Shown: one piece after another, positions 17,002 through 26,237 of the stretch
Numbering within the stretch: the first letter of the stretch is position 1
Layout of the letters: the number at the start of each line of letters is the position of its first letter
Origin: JAAFHB01 sp038236995
Lineage (GTDB): Bacteria > Bacteroidota > Bacteroidia > Bacteroidales > Prolixibacteraceae
Assembly: GCA_038236995.1 (NCBI GenBank)
Contig: JBBRZE010000006.1
Coordinates: forward strand, 1 to 64,000
DNA length: 64,000 nucleotides
Direction of reading: 5' to 3'
Notes under the pieces: generated by a model
Told to the model about the DNA's origin: nothing
What the model saw: the letters and a program-made list of their open reading frames with translations, nothing else
Databases searched by the model: none
Made by a program: the position numbers and the translations under genes

Positions 17002-18141
17002 ATGAATAACAGACGTAATTTTTTAAAATATAGCGGACTGGCTGCCGGTTCATTGATCTTACCTGCATCCGTATCAGGCAATGAAACAAATGCGGCAGTT
17101 AAGAAAAAAGCGGGTAAACCTGCCTCAATGAAATTACGGTTCCGGCCATACGATCTTCAACTGAACCATGTCTTTACAATAGCGAATAGTTCGAGAACAA
17201 CAACTCCGGTTATGCTCACCGAGATTGAATATGACGGACTAATTGGATATGGTGAAGCGAGTATGCCACCTTACCTGGGCGAAAGCCAGAAAACAGCAGC
17301 TGAATTTCTTTCGAAAGTTGATCTGTCATCGTTCAGCGATCCGTTTGAGCTGGAAGATATCATTGCCTATATTGATAGCTTGGCTATTGGAAATCATGCT
17401 GCGAAAGCATCCGTTGATATTGCTTTACACGATCTGGTTGGAAAAATCGTAAAGCAACCCTGGCACAAGCTATGGGGGTTGAACCGTACAAAAACACCGA
17501 ACACAAGTTTTACGATTGGAATTGATACTCCCGAAGTGGTTAAGGTGAAGGTTCGGGAAGCTGACATTTATAAAATTCTGAAAGTCAAACTGGGCCGCGA
17601 GAACGACAAAGAGATGATCAAAACCATCCGGTCGGTAACGGATAAACCAATTTGCGTCGATGTAAATCAGGGATGGAAAGACAGACAAATGGCGCTCGAT
17701 ATGATTCAATGGCTAGCTGGCCAAGGTGTTGTTTTTATAGAGCAGCCCATGAGCAAGCTCGCAGTTGATGATATCGCCTGGCTCACAGAAAATAGTCCGC
17801 TTCCGATTATTGCCGACGAAGCCGTTCAAACAATAAATGATGTTGCAGCCGCAAGCAAGATATATACGGGAATCAATATCAAATTGATGAAATGTGGCGG
17901 TATGCGCAACGCCTGGAAAATGGCCAATATGGCCAAAGCACTGGGCATGAAAGTAATGATTGGCTGCATGACAGAAACTTCCTGTGCCATTTCAGCAGCA
18001 GCTCAGTTATCGCCACTGGCCGACTGGGCCGACCTGGATGGAAATCTATTGATTGGCAACGACATATATGAAGGAACTAAAGTTGTAGACGGGAAGATCA
18101 CACTATCCGATTTACCAGGAATTGGGATTTGGCTGAAATAG
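17002..18141 (+). CDS. L-Ala-D/L-Glu (dipeptide) epimerase with a Tat signal
   Basis: A 379-residue protein of the enolase superfamily, muconate-lactonizing/dipeptide epimerase branch. The catalytic set is complete: K194-V-K196 (first base), metal ligands D220, E247 and D272, and K294 (second base) in NIKLMKCGG. The N-terminus NNRRNFLKYSGLAAGSLILP is a twin-arginine signal, so the folded enzyme should be exported, unlike the cytoplasmic E. coli enzyme. It follows the NlpC/P60 endopeptidase by 20 bp. Together they would turn stem peptides into L-Ala-L-Glu for uptake. Dipeptide specificity is inferred from context; the superfamily assignment is firm. Confidence 0.9.
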   Translation: MNNRRNFLKYSGLAAGSLILPASVSGNETNAAVKKKAGKPASMKLRFRPYDLQLNHVFTIANSSRTTTPVMLTEIEYDGLIGYGEASMPPYLGESQKTAAEFLSKVDLSSFSDPFELEDIIAYIDSLAIGNHAAKASVDIALHDLVGKIVKQPWHKLWGLNRTKTPNTSFTIGIDTPEVVKVKVREADIYKILKVKLGRENDKEMIKTIRSVTDKPICVDVNQGWKDRQMALDMIQWLAGQGVVFIEQPMSKLAVDDIAWLTENSPLPIIADEAVQTINDVAAASKIYTGINIKLMKCGGMRNAWKMANMAKALGMKVMIGCMTETSCAISAAAQLSPLADWADLDGNLLIGNDIYEGTKVVDGKITLSDLPGIGIWLK

Positions 18142-18746
18142 ATGTTGAGTTACTTCTACCTGACGACGCTTTGTGGTAAAAAACTGTCTCTTTAGCGTTG
18201 CATTTTATCATTTACCGGGAGCCAATTTCAGTGACCGGGAAGCCATTTTCAGGAACACGGAAACCATTTCTGATAACGCGGAAGCACTTTTCAGTAACGC
18301 GGAAACCATTCCCAGGAACACGGAAACCATTTCTGATAACACGGAAACCGTTTCTAATAACGCGGAAACCGTTTCTGATAACACGGAAACCGTTTCTAAT
18401 AACGCGGAAACCATTTCTGATAACGCGGAAACCATTTCTGACTACACGGAAGCCATTTTCAGTAACGCGGAAACCATTTTCAGTAACGCGGAAACCGTTT
18501 CTGATAACACGGAAACCATTTTCAGTAACGCGGAAGCCATTCCCAGCAACGCGCAAACCATTTTCAGGAACACGGAAGGAAGTATAAATATGATTGTGGG
18601 AAGTATAACGTCCTAAGGCATGTGTGGAAAAACCAAAGGTCGAAGGGGTAAGGAAAGATGATATTGTCCATGAGTCTGTTCTCAAAAACCAACACCTACA
18701 CATTGATAATCAACAAATACAATATAAATTTTTAAAATTGAAAAAA
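18142..18746. other. 605-bp intergenic region dominated by repeat array A
   Basis: Holds the 21-bp repeat array at 18211-18590 and no convincing gene. The frames through the array stay open on both strands only because 21 is a multiple of three. The short stretch 18591-18746 leads into the phosphoesterase gene. Confidence 0.7.
18211..18590. repeat. Array A: about 18 degenerate 21-bp tandem units, perfect phase
   Basis: The CC of the core CGGAARCCRTT recurs at 18222, 18243, 18264 and so on to 18558, with a degenerate last copy at 18579: 18 units in exact 21-bp register with no indel. The variable half reads about TTCTGATAACRC or TTCAGTAACGC. The GAAACCGTTTC and GGAARCCATTCC forms are small inverted repeats. 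No spacer separates the units, so it is not a CRISPR. Function unknown. Confidence 0.95.
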
Positions 18747-20597
18747 TTGAAAAAATATTACCTGATCATCATATGCCTGTTGCTGTTCGTTCAGGCTGGA
18801 TATGGGCAAAAACTAACTTTTGCACTCCTCACCGATTTGCACGTCAATCCCAAATCTGCCAGTGACACGGCGCTTCATCAAATTGTGGATGAAATAAACA
18901 TGGCGGAATTTGATTTTGTGGTGGTAAGCGGTGATCTTACAAATACAGGTTCAAACGCAGAACTTGAAGCGGTAAGTAATGCCCTAAAACAATTGAATAA
19001 ACCATATTACGTCATTCCCGGAAACCACGAAACAAACTGGTCGGAGTCGGCAGGATTACAGTTTAACAGGTTGTTTGGAAATGACCGGTTTCTATTCAGA
19101 AAAAACGGTTTTGTAATGGTTGGAATGAATACAGGTCCATTTATGAAAATGGGCGACGGGTTTGTAAAGCAGGAAGATCTGCAATGGTTGACACGTGAAC
19201 TAAATCGCACAAAAGCCAATAAAGAGCTGCTCATCGCATTTAACCACTATCCGCTTGCCGATGGGTTGAGCAACTGGGAAAGTGTTACCACAATTTTGAA
19301 AAATAACAACTGCCTCCTCTCCTTCTGCGGGCATGGACACCGGCTTGCGCTCTTCAACTTCGATGGTATCCCCGGAATAATGGGACGGGCGATGATGATG
19401 CCGAAGAGCAAATTGCCAGGATACAATATTGTGGAACTCCGGAACGACTCAGTGTATGTATCTCAAAAGGAGATCGGGAAGCAAAAAGAGTTGGCTGTTA
19501 TCAAATTAAATTATCTGAAACCGGAACCGATTGCATCCTTGCCAATCTCAAAAAAGCCTGATTTTAAAATAAATGGTGATTATCCTGAAGTCAGTGTCGG
19601 TTTTAATCTTCAGGATACAGCGTCTGTTTTCGCAGGTCCCTGTGTTATTGATGCAAAAACCGTGATTTACGGAAATTCGGTTGGAACAATTAAAGCAATC
19701 AAAATTGCTACGCACAAAGTAATATGGGAAAAAAATGTTCAGGGACCGGTCTACTCCTCACCAGTTAACGGAAGATCAGTAGTCGCTGTAGGAACTGTTG
19801 ATGGAAAAATAATTGGACTCAGCCTGAGAAGCGGAAAGGAATTATGGAAAGTCGAAGTTGGTACACCCGTATTGGCCGATGGTATTGTGGAAAATGATGC
19901 GCTCTATATAGGAGGAGGCTCAACCGCATTTTATAAGATAGACATGACCAGCGGAAAAGTGATCTGGAAATTTGAAGGTATTGCCGGACTAATTCAGGGG
20001 CAGCCAGCTATGTCCGACAAGCAAGTTGTTTTTGGTGCGTGGGATCGTCATTTATATTGTCTTGATAAAACCACCGGACAACTTCTTTGGAAATGGAACA
20101 ATGGAAAACCGCAGCAACTCTATTCTCCGGGCAATATTGTTCCCGCTATCGCAAACGGGAAAGTGTTTCTTGTGGCTCCTGACAGATGTATGACAACAAT
20201 TGATCTTGTCTCGGGAAAACAAATCTGGCGCGACTGTACCCACCAGGTACGCGAATCGATGGGAATTAGTCCTGACAAGAGCCAGGTTTATGCCAAATTA
20301 ATGAACGATTCTGTAATTTCGGTTTCGACGAAAGGCGATGAATTCAAACTGAACTGGTCGGTCAATGCCGGATTCGGTTACGAGCACAATCCCTGTGCTG
20401 TTTTAGCTTTGGAAAATCAAGTATTTATAGGAACCAGAGAAGGTGTGATTATCGCTATAAATCCAGCGCAAAAAAAAATCAACTGGAAGTATAAAGCCGG
20501 TAATTCAGCCATTAATAAGCTGGTAATGGATGGCAAAAACATGATATTTGTTTCTCTTTCGGAAGGAAAAATAATTTCTTTGGAAAAAAATGAATAA
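18747..20597 (+). CDS. Secreted metallophosphoesterase fused to a PQQ-type (BamB-like) beta-propeller
   Basis: About 616 residues if started at the TTG at 18747, which gives a signal peptide (KKYYLIIICLLLFVQAGYGQ). The frame is open to a GTG at 18624 with no in-frame ATG, and a second TTG lies at 18738. The calcineurin-like phosphoesterase domain (about 22-260) has the metal motifs DLHVNP, SGDLTNTG, PGNHETNW, FNHYPL and CGHGH. The C-terminal half has WK-type propeller blades (GKELWKVEVG, GKVIWKFEG, GQLLWKWNNG, GKQIWRDC, KKINWKYKAG). The propeller probably binds a ligand or wall-associated partner. It sits between the peptidoglycan genes and susC on the same strand. Substrate unknown. Confidence 0.85.
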   Translation: MKKYYLIIICLLLFVQAGYGQKLTFALLTDLHVNPKSASDTALHQIVDEINMAEFDFVVVSGDLTNTGSNAELEAVSNALKQLNKPYYVIPGNHETNWSESAGLQFNRLFGNDRFLFRKNGFVMVGMNTGPFMKMGDGFVKQEDLQWLTRELNRTKANKELLIAFNHYPLADGLSNWESVTTILKNNNCLLSFCGHGHRLALFNFDGIPGIMGRAMMMPKSKLPGYNIVELRNDSVYVSQKEIGKQKELAVIKLNYLKPEPIASLPISKKPDFKINGDYPEVSVGFNLQDTASVFAGPCVIDAKTVIYGNSVGTIKAIKIATHKVIWEKNVQGPVYSSPVNGRSVVAVGTVDGKIIGLSLRSGKELWKVEVGTPVLADGIVENDALYIGGGSTAFYKIDMTSGKVIWKFEGIAGLIQGQPAMSDKQVVFGAWDRHLYCLDKTTGQLLWKWNNGKPQQLYSPGNIVPAIANGKVFLVAPDRCMTTIDLVSGKQIWRDCTHQVRESMGISPDKSQVYAKLMNDSVISVSTKGDEFKLNWSVNAGFGYEHNPCAVLALENQVFIGTREGVIIAINPAQKKINWKYKAGNSAINKLVMDGKNMIFVSLSEGKIISLEKNE

Positions 20598-20606
20598 TTT
20601 TTGAAA

Positions 20607-20643
20607 GTTGTAATACAACATACAAATCAATTGCCTATCTTTA
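20607..20643 (+). promoter_or_regulatory. GntR/FadR-type palindrome and putative -7 box upstream of susC
   Basis: GTTGTAATACAAC (20607-20619) is a perfect 13-bp palindrome whose core TTGTAATACAA fits the FadR-subfamily operator form. TATCTTTA (20636-20643) differs from TAnnTTTG by one base. No TTTG is found at the usual distance, and the palindrome occupies that position. A FadR-type regulator gene follows susD. Confidence 0.55.
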
Positions 20644-20759
20644 GTGAAAATTTGTAACCCTTTACTAATATTTGTTATTGACCCGCAAATATTATGAAAT
20701 GTTTTATGAGTTTTTAATTGCCAGCAGTTATAAATTTCAAAAACCAAAAATCGAATGAA

Positions 20760-23700
20760 ATGAAGAAAACAGTAGCACTCATTTTCATTTTGTGCATGAT
20801 CTTTCAAATGACTTATGCACAAAAACGAACACTCACCGGGACTGTTCGGGAAAAAACAACCAGCGAGCCCCTTCCTGGTGTTACCATCATTGAGAAGGGT
20901 ACCACCAACGGGACAACGACCGATTTAGATGGAAATTTCAAAATCTCGATTGCACCGGAGTCTGTCGTAGTTGTCAGCTTTATTGGGATGACTCCGAAAG
21001 AGATCAAGCCCGGCAAATCTACAAATCTCCTCATCGATCTTGAATCAAGGATTCAGGAAATGGGTGAAGTTGTGGTTGTTGGCTATGGTACTCAGAAGAA
21101 GGAAAATCTTACCGGAGCTGTTGCATCAATTGACACCAAAGTATTGGAGGCAAGACCCATCGCCGACGTTGGCCGTGGTCTTCAGGGTACAACTCCAGGT
21201 CTTAGTGTTTCAATACCAAGTGGTGAGCTTGGTTCAGACCCGATTATGAAGATTCGTGGTCAGTTCGGCTCAATGCAGGGAGGTTCCGCTCCGTTAATTT
21301 TAATGGACAACGTTGAAATTCCTTCGATTCAGATGTTAAATCCGGATGATATTGAGTCAATTTCAATATTGAAGGATGCCGCTTCAGCTTCTATTTACGG
21401 AGCAAAAGCTGCATTTGGTGTTATTTTGATTACAACAAAAAAAGGTGCTAAAACGGAGAGTGTAAATGTTACCTATTCTACAAACCTTTCTTTCCAGAAT
21501 ATCTCAAAGAAAATGGAGATGGGAAGACTTGATGCGTTGGAATATTCTGTAAGTGCCTTTGAACGCATTGGCGGCACTGTTGCTGGTGCATTCTACCAGA
21601 TTACCCGCGAAGGTTATGACAAGGCAAAAGTATGGCAGGAAAAATATGGAAATTCCGTAAAAGCCAATGATCCGATGCTTTATGGACGCGACTGGTATGT
21701 AAATGCCAATGGTCAGAAAATTGGTATCAGAACTTACGATCCTTATGATTACATGGTAAAGGAGTGGACACCTACTCAAACGCACAACCTCTCGTTAAAT
21801 GGTAAAAGCGGTAAAACCGATTACAATATTAGTGTTGGTTATTTAGACCAGACTGGTATCGTCAAGCCTGCCAAAGAAGATAATTTTAATCGTTATAACG
21901 GATCTATTCGCATTGGAACCGATATAAATGATAAGGTTAGAGTTTATGGAGGAGCCATGTATTCAAAACGACTTAAAAACTACGGTTACGCTACAAACTC
22001 AACAACAGCCGACACTTGGTATTACCTGTATCGCTGGGGACCTAATATGCCGCTGTCAACTGAAGACGGAGATCCGATCAGAAGCCCTGCATCGGAAGTT
22101 GCACAGGCAAATACAGCATTTCAGGAAACCAATTACACAAGTCTTAACGGAGGTTTAATCATTACTCCTCTTAAAGACTGGAAAATAAATCTTGACTATA
22201 CACATGCAAACCAGGAATACATTACAAAACGACCCGGCACACGTTACACTGCCCGTGATTCATGGTCTGCAGCAATTCCAAAAAACGATGCAACCGGCAA
22301 TAGGATCTATGTAAACGATGCCGGTGAAGTTATTCCTTCTACTACAGCCGGTTCAATGCCTGCTTATCAATTGGCAATGACTACTTACACTGGTATAGGC
22401 TCAAATCCGGACCATGTTTATCGTTATTCCAAAAACGATGAATGGAACACGATCAACCTTAACACAACGTATGAATTGAATATCGACGAAGTCCATAAAT
22501 TCAAATTTATGCTGGGACTGAATAGTGTAAGCTATAAAAATGCCTATAACTGGTCACAGGTTACCCAATTAATTGATTATACAAACCCTCAGTTTGACCT
22601 TGCAACAGGAACACAAACTGCAAGCGGCGGCGAATACTGGGAATCTCAACTGGGATACTTTGGTCGTGTAAACTACAATTTCAAGGACCGGTATTTACTG
22701 GAGGCAAACCTTAGATATGATGGAACTTCTAAATTTCCGACTGATCTGAAATGGAGACCTTTTCCTTCATTTTCTGCCGGATGGCGTGTAAATGAAGAAG
22801 CATGGATGGTATGGACGAAACCTGTACTTAGCGCGTTAAAATTTCGTGGTTCATGGGGTACTATCGGAGACCAGTCTGTAGGCAACTCACTTTATATTCC
22901 GACAATGGGTGGCTCGTACAACAGCTGGTTAATAGCCGGTGCCAAGCTTTATCAATTTGGCACTCCATCTGCTGTTTCATCATCTGTTACCTGGCAGGAT
23001 ATTACGACACTTGACTTAGGTATGGATGCGCGGTTCTTAAATAATGAACTTGGATTTTCTGCTGACTGGTACCGACGCGATACGAAAAATATGATCGTAC
23101 CTCAGGAAGGCGTACCTGCTACTTTCGGTACAGGGGCTCCTCAAAGCAACTTCGGTTCTTTAAGAACGAATGGTGTTGAAATTCAAATGGACTACAATCA
23201 CCGCTTCAAAAATGGCATCGGTATTAGTGTGGTTGCAACATTGGCCAATTCCGAAACAAAGATTACCAAATACGGAAAAACGAATAGTATTGACTCGTGG
23301 TATGTAGGTAAAACATATGGTGAAATCTGGGGATATGAAACAGACAGGCTGTATCAAAAAAGTGACTTTGCTTATGACGCCAACAATAAATTGATCAGAG
23401 TAGCCTCCAAAGATGGTTTCCAGGTGAATCAGTTGGCTGATGCTACTGTTGCTACTCAGGGTAAATTACAGGCTGGAAATTTCTATTTTGGTCCTGGCGA
23501 CGTTAAATTTAAAGATTTAAACGGTGACGGCGTTATTAATCCGGGTAACAGGTTACTCAAAAACGCAGCTGGAGACGCTGATTATGGCGATTTAAAAGTG
23601 ATTGGCAACTCTACCCCCCGTTATGAATATAGTTTGCGCACTAGTATTGATTATAAAGGATTTGATGCTTCAATATTCTTACAGGGTGTTGGCAAACGCG

Positions 23701-24149
23701 ATATTTGGGGAAATGGCCTTCTGGCAATTCCTGGTTACAACTCATCAGACGGAGCAATGCCACAAGCTTTCGCTGGTGATTTCTGGAGAGAAGACAGAAC
23801 AAACGCGTTCTATCCTGCACCATATAATCAGGCAAATAGTAATTCCACGTTAAACATGCAGGTTCAGTCACGATATATGCTGAACATGGCCTATCTGAGA
23901 ATCAAAAACATTACTGTTGGGTATTCTTTACCTTTAAGCGTGATCAGAAAACTTCATGTCAGCAAACTGCGTGTTTATGTAGCTGCAGAAAACTTCTTTA
24001 CATTTGATCATCTTGGAAGTCTGCCGATTGATCCTGAAGAAATTGACGGTTATTCAATGTGGAATGACAGTAACTATAACGCAAGCCGTACAGGCGTTGG
24101 TGTTCCAACCTTTAAGAGTATGTCAGTTGGTCTACAGTTGAACTTCTAA
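20760..24149 (+). CDS. SusC/RagA-type TonB-dependent outer-membrane receptor
   Basis: A 1129-residue protein. The ATG at 20760 gives the signal peptide MKKTVALIFILCMIFQMTYAQ; the frame extends to a TTG at 20718. An N-terminal carboxypeptidase-D-like regulatory domain (LTGTVREKTTSEPLPGVTI) is followed by the SusC TonB box region GEVVVVGYGTQKKENLTGAV. Next come the plug (IADVGRGLQGTTPGLSV) and a long barrel ending in SVGLQLNF with terminal Phe. It is followed 13 bp later by its SusD partner. Such pairs import oligomers larger than about 600 Da using TonB energy, for example from the system at 28-30 kb. No polysaccharide-degrading enzyme lies next to it; the nearest enzymes act on peptidoglycan. 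Substrate unproven. Confidence 0.96.
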   Translation: MKKTVALIFILCMIFQMTYAQKRTLTGTVREKTTSEPLPGVTIIEKGTTNGTTTDLDGNFKISIAPESVVVVSFIGMTPKEIKPGKSTNLLIDLESRIQEMGEVVVVGYGTQKKENLTGAVASIDTKVLEARPIADVGRGLQGTTPGLSVSIPSGELGSDPIMKIRGQFGSMQGGSAPLILMDNVEIPSIQMLNPDDIESISILKDAASASIYGAKAAFGVILITTKKGAKTESVNVTYSTNLSFQNISKKMEMGRLDALEYSVSAFERIGGTVAGAFYQITREGYDKAKVWQEKYGNSVKANDPMLYGRDWYVNANGQKIGIRTYDPYDYMVKEWTPTQTHNLSLNGKSGKTDYNISVGYLDQTGIVKPAKEDNFNRYNGSIRIGTDINDKVRVYGGAMYSKRLKNYGYATNSTTADTWYYLYRWGPNMPLSTEDGDPIRSPASEVAQANTAFQETNYTSLNGGLIITPLKDWKINLDYTHANQEYITKRPGTRYTARDSWSAAIPKNDATGNRIYVNDAGEVIPSTTAGSMPAYQLAMTTYTGIGSNPDHVYRYSKNDEWNTINLNTTYELNIDEVHKFKFMLGLNSVSYKNAYNWSQVTQLIDYTNPQFDLATGTQTASGGEYWESQLGYFGRVNYNFKDRYLLEANLRYDGTSKFPTDLKWRPFPSFSAGWRVNEEAWMVWTKPVLSALKFRGSWGTIGDQSVGNSLYIPTMGGSYNSWLIAGAKLYQFGTPSAVSSSVTWQDITTLDLGMDARFLNNELGFSADWYRRDTKNMIVPQEGVPATFGTGAPQSNFGSLRTNGVEIQMDYNHRFKNGIGISVVATLANSETKITKYGKTNSIDSWYVGKTYGEIWGYETDRLYQKSDFAYDANNKLIRVASKDGFQVNQLADATVATQGKLQAGNFYFGPGDVKFKDLNGDGVINPGNRLLKNAAGDADYGDLKVIGNSTPRYEYSLRTSIDYKGFDASIFLQGVGKRDIWGNGLLAIPGYNSSDGAMPQAFAGDFWREDRTNAFYPAPYNQANSNSTLNMQVQSRYMLNMAYLRIKNITVGYSLPLSVIRKLHVSKLRVYVAAENFFTFDHLGSLPIDPEEIDGYSMWNDSNYNASRTGVGVPTFKSMSVGLQLNF

Positions 24150-24162
24150 AATATAATATATT

Positions 24163-25992
24163 ATGAAAAAATATTTAATAATTTTATTTTCCGTAGTTAC
24201 ACTTGGTTTTGGAGGATGCAGCGATTTTCTTGACAGACCATCGTTGACAACGATGAACGACGGAAACTATTGGACATCTGAAAATAACCTCCGTTTATTT
24301 GCAAACGGATTTTATTCAAACTATTTCAACGGGTATAATTCAGGATTTGCTGAAGATTACGCACCGCTTCGGGGATATCTTTTCTCTGACGATTTAACCT
24401 CGTCCGGGAAACAGGGTGGTTTTGAAATACAAGCTCCTGCCTCAAGAGTTTCAACATCGGAAACGGCTGTATGGTTAGCTAGTTACTCGGGTCCAACATG
24501 GGATTTTGCATGGGTTCGAAAATCAAATTTATTCCTCGAAAGAATAGACGCGATGAAAGATAAGCAGATTACCGGCAGCGTTTATCAGCACTGGAGTGCC
24601 GTAGCCCGTTTCTTCAGAGGATATGAGTATAGTCGTCTGGTTAGTGTTTTTGGCGATGTACCCTATTTTGACAAAGTGGTTGGAGACTCAGAATTTGATA
24701 TCCTGTATAAAGACCGTGACAGCAGAACTGTTGTTATGGACAAGGTGTATGATGATTTCGTATACGTCCTTGACAATATGCGGTTAACAGACGGTAATAA
24801 TCAATATCTGAACAAATATATTGCTGCAGGTTTTATCTCGCGCTTTATGTTATTCGAAGGCACCTGGCAAAAATATCAGATGAATAATACTGAAAAGGCG
24901 AAAAAATACCTCGACCTGGCAGTAAGAGCTTCAGATATCGTGATGGCCTCCGGAAAATTCACATTCACAAGTGATTTCCGCTCATTGTTCGGATCAGAAG
25001 ATTTAGCAAACAACAAAGAGGTAATCATGTTCAGAGCTTATGATGCCGCAATTGGAGTTACACATTCAATCGCTTCGTATTCTAATTTATACGAAAGTCA
25101 AGGTGCGGCGCCTAACTTAAGACTTGCAAAAGCCTTCTTATGCAACGATGGAAAACCATATAAGCTTTCTTCGGTTGCAAATGCAGATAAGCTAGATATC
25201 AAGAACATGGTTGCTACACGTGATCCACGTTTTGAAGCTACCTTCTGGGATGCACCTAAGAAAGAATCAAGTACTTTATTGTACGCATGTAAATTCATCG
25301 ATCGTGAAGGTGTGAAACAGTATCCCGGTCCTTACCTTCCAAAGTATGGTTCGAGCACCAATACAAATGACGCGCCTGTAATGCGTTTGGCAGAAGTTGT
25401 TCTGAACTGGATTGAGGCCAAAGCGGAATTGGCAACAATGGGCGGTGCTGCAGTATCTCAGGCAGATCTTGACGCCTCTGTTAATGCAATTCACAGCCGT
25501 CCGTTAGATGCAACTGCGATTGCTAAAGGAATCAAGAAAACTGCTGCTTTAAACTTGGCTGCACTTCCTGATGACCCTGATCGTGACGCTGATGTTCCTG
25601 CCATGATCTGGGAAATACGCCGTGAACGCAGAATGGAGTTTGTATTCGAACATACTCGTTTGCTGGATATTAAACGTTGGAAGAAAATCAATTATATGAA
25701 TGGTACTGCTAATCCGGATCAACTTCTTGGTTTATGGATCAACTTCCAGACCGAATATCCGGAATGGCTGGTTACTGCAAAAATTAATAAGCTGAAGGTT
25801 AAAACGGCAGATGGCACTGTTGTAACTTACACCGGCACAAATGGGGCTCAAATGGTTGGATACGTAATTCCTGAAAACGTTTCTGACAGAGATCCATTTA
25901 CAGATAAAGTTTATTTAGCTCCAATTGGTAATACTCAAATTAGCGAGTATTTGGATAAAGGCTATACTTTAACTCAAACTCCGGGTTGGTAA
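24163..25992 (+). CDS. SusD/RagB family outer-membrane substrate-binding lipoprotein
   Basis: A 609-residue lipoprotein with lipobox LGFGGC (Cys about 19) and the SusD N-terminus CSDFLDRPSLTTMND. The helical TPR-type scaffold and SusD C-terminal features are visible (PVMRLAEVVLNWIEAKAEL, IRRERRMEFVFEHTRLLDIKRW), ending in YLDKGYTLTQTPGW. It forms the surface lid on the SusC channel encoded directly upstream and sets ligand specificity. A strong terminator follows at 26015. Confidence 0.96.
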   Translation: MKKYLIILFSVVTLGFGGCSDFLDRPSLTTMNDGNYWTSENNLRLFANGFYSNYFNGYNSGFAEDYAPLRGYLFSDDLTSSGKQGGFEIQAPASRVSTSETAVWLASYSGPTWDFAWVRKSNLFLERIDAMKDKQITGSVYQHWSAVARFFRGYEYSRLVSVFGDVPYFDKVVGDSEFDILYKDRDSRTVVMDKVYDDFVYVLDNMRLTDGNNQYLNKYIAAGFISRFMLFEGTWQKYQMNNTEKAKKYLDLAVRASDIVMASGKFTFTSDFRSLFGSEDLANNKEVIMFRAYDAAIGVTHSIASYSNLYESQGAAPNLRLAKAFLCNDGKPYKLSSVANADKLDIKNMVATRDPRFEATFWDAPKKESSTLLYACKFIDREGVKQYPGPYLPKYGSSTNTNDAPVMRLAEVVLNWIEAKAELATMGGAAVSQADLDASVNAIHSRPLDATAIAKGIKKTAALNLAALPDDPDRDADVPAMIWEIRRERRMEFVFEHTRLLDIKRWKKINYMNGTANPDQLLGLWINFQTEYPEWLVTAKINKLKVKTADGTVVTYTGTNGAQMVGYVIPENVSDRDPFTDKVYLAPIGNTQISEYLDKGYTLTQTPGW

Positions 25993-26014
25993 CCTGATGA
26001 TTTGGGTAATAATC

Positions 26015-26053
26015 AAAGAGGCTGCTGCAGATAATGTTGCAGCCTCTTTTTTT
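26015..26053 (+). terminator. Rho-independent terminator after susD
   Basis: The stem AAAGAGGCTGC (26015-26025) pairs with GCAGCCTCTTT (26039-26049) around a 13-base loop, and T runs to 26053. It ends the susCD transcript 23 bp past the stop. Confidence 0.95.
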
Positions 26054-26178
26054 CTGTTATCGTTCATTTTGTTGCAGAAAGGAAAGTCTGTAAGAAGATT
26101 ACGAATCTGGTATGAAAAGTTTAATAATCCAGACAAGGCAACAAACTGAGGATGTATTAATTAAATTGCATTTAACTA

Positions 26179-26209
26179 TTTGAGCTAAAATGAAAAATGA
26201 GTATCTTTG
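26179..26209 (+). promoter_or_regulatory. Consensus Bacteroidota promoter of the GntR gene
   Basis: TTTG (26179-26182), exactly 19 bp, then TATCTTTG (26202-26209). Both boxes match the phylum consensus perfectly. The expected transcription start near 26216 leaves a leader of about 20 bp before the ATG at 26238. Confidence 0.88.
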
Positions 26210-26237
26210 TTATGTAAATTTATGAAATAGATAACTG

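Noticed and set aside
18173..18703. Open frames of 75-163 codons on both strands encoding heptapeptide repeats (TRKPFLI, FRVIRNG)
   Set aside because: They are produced by the 21-bp array, which keeps every frame open. Three overlapping frames on two strands are equally open, and no signal or domain is present.
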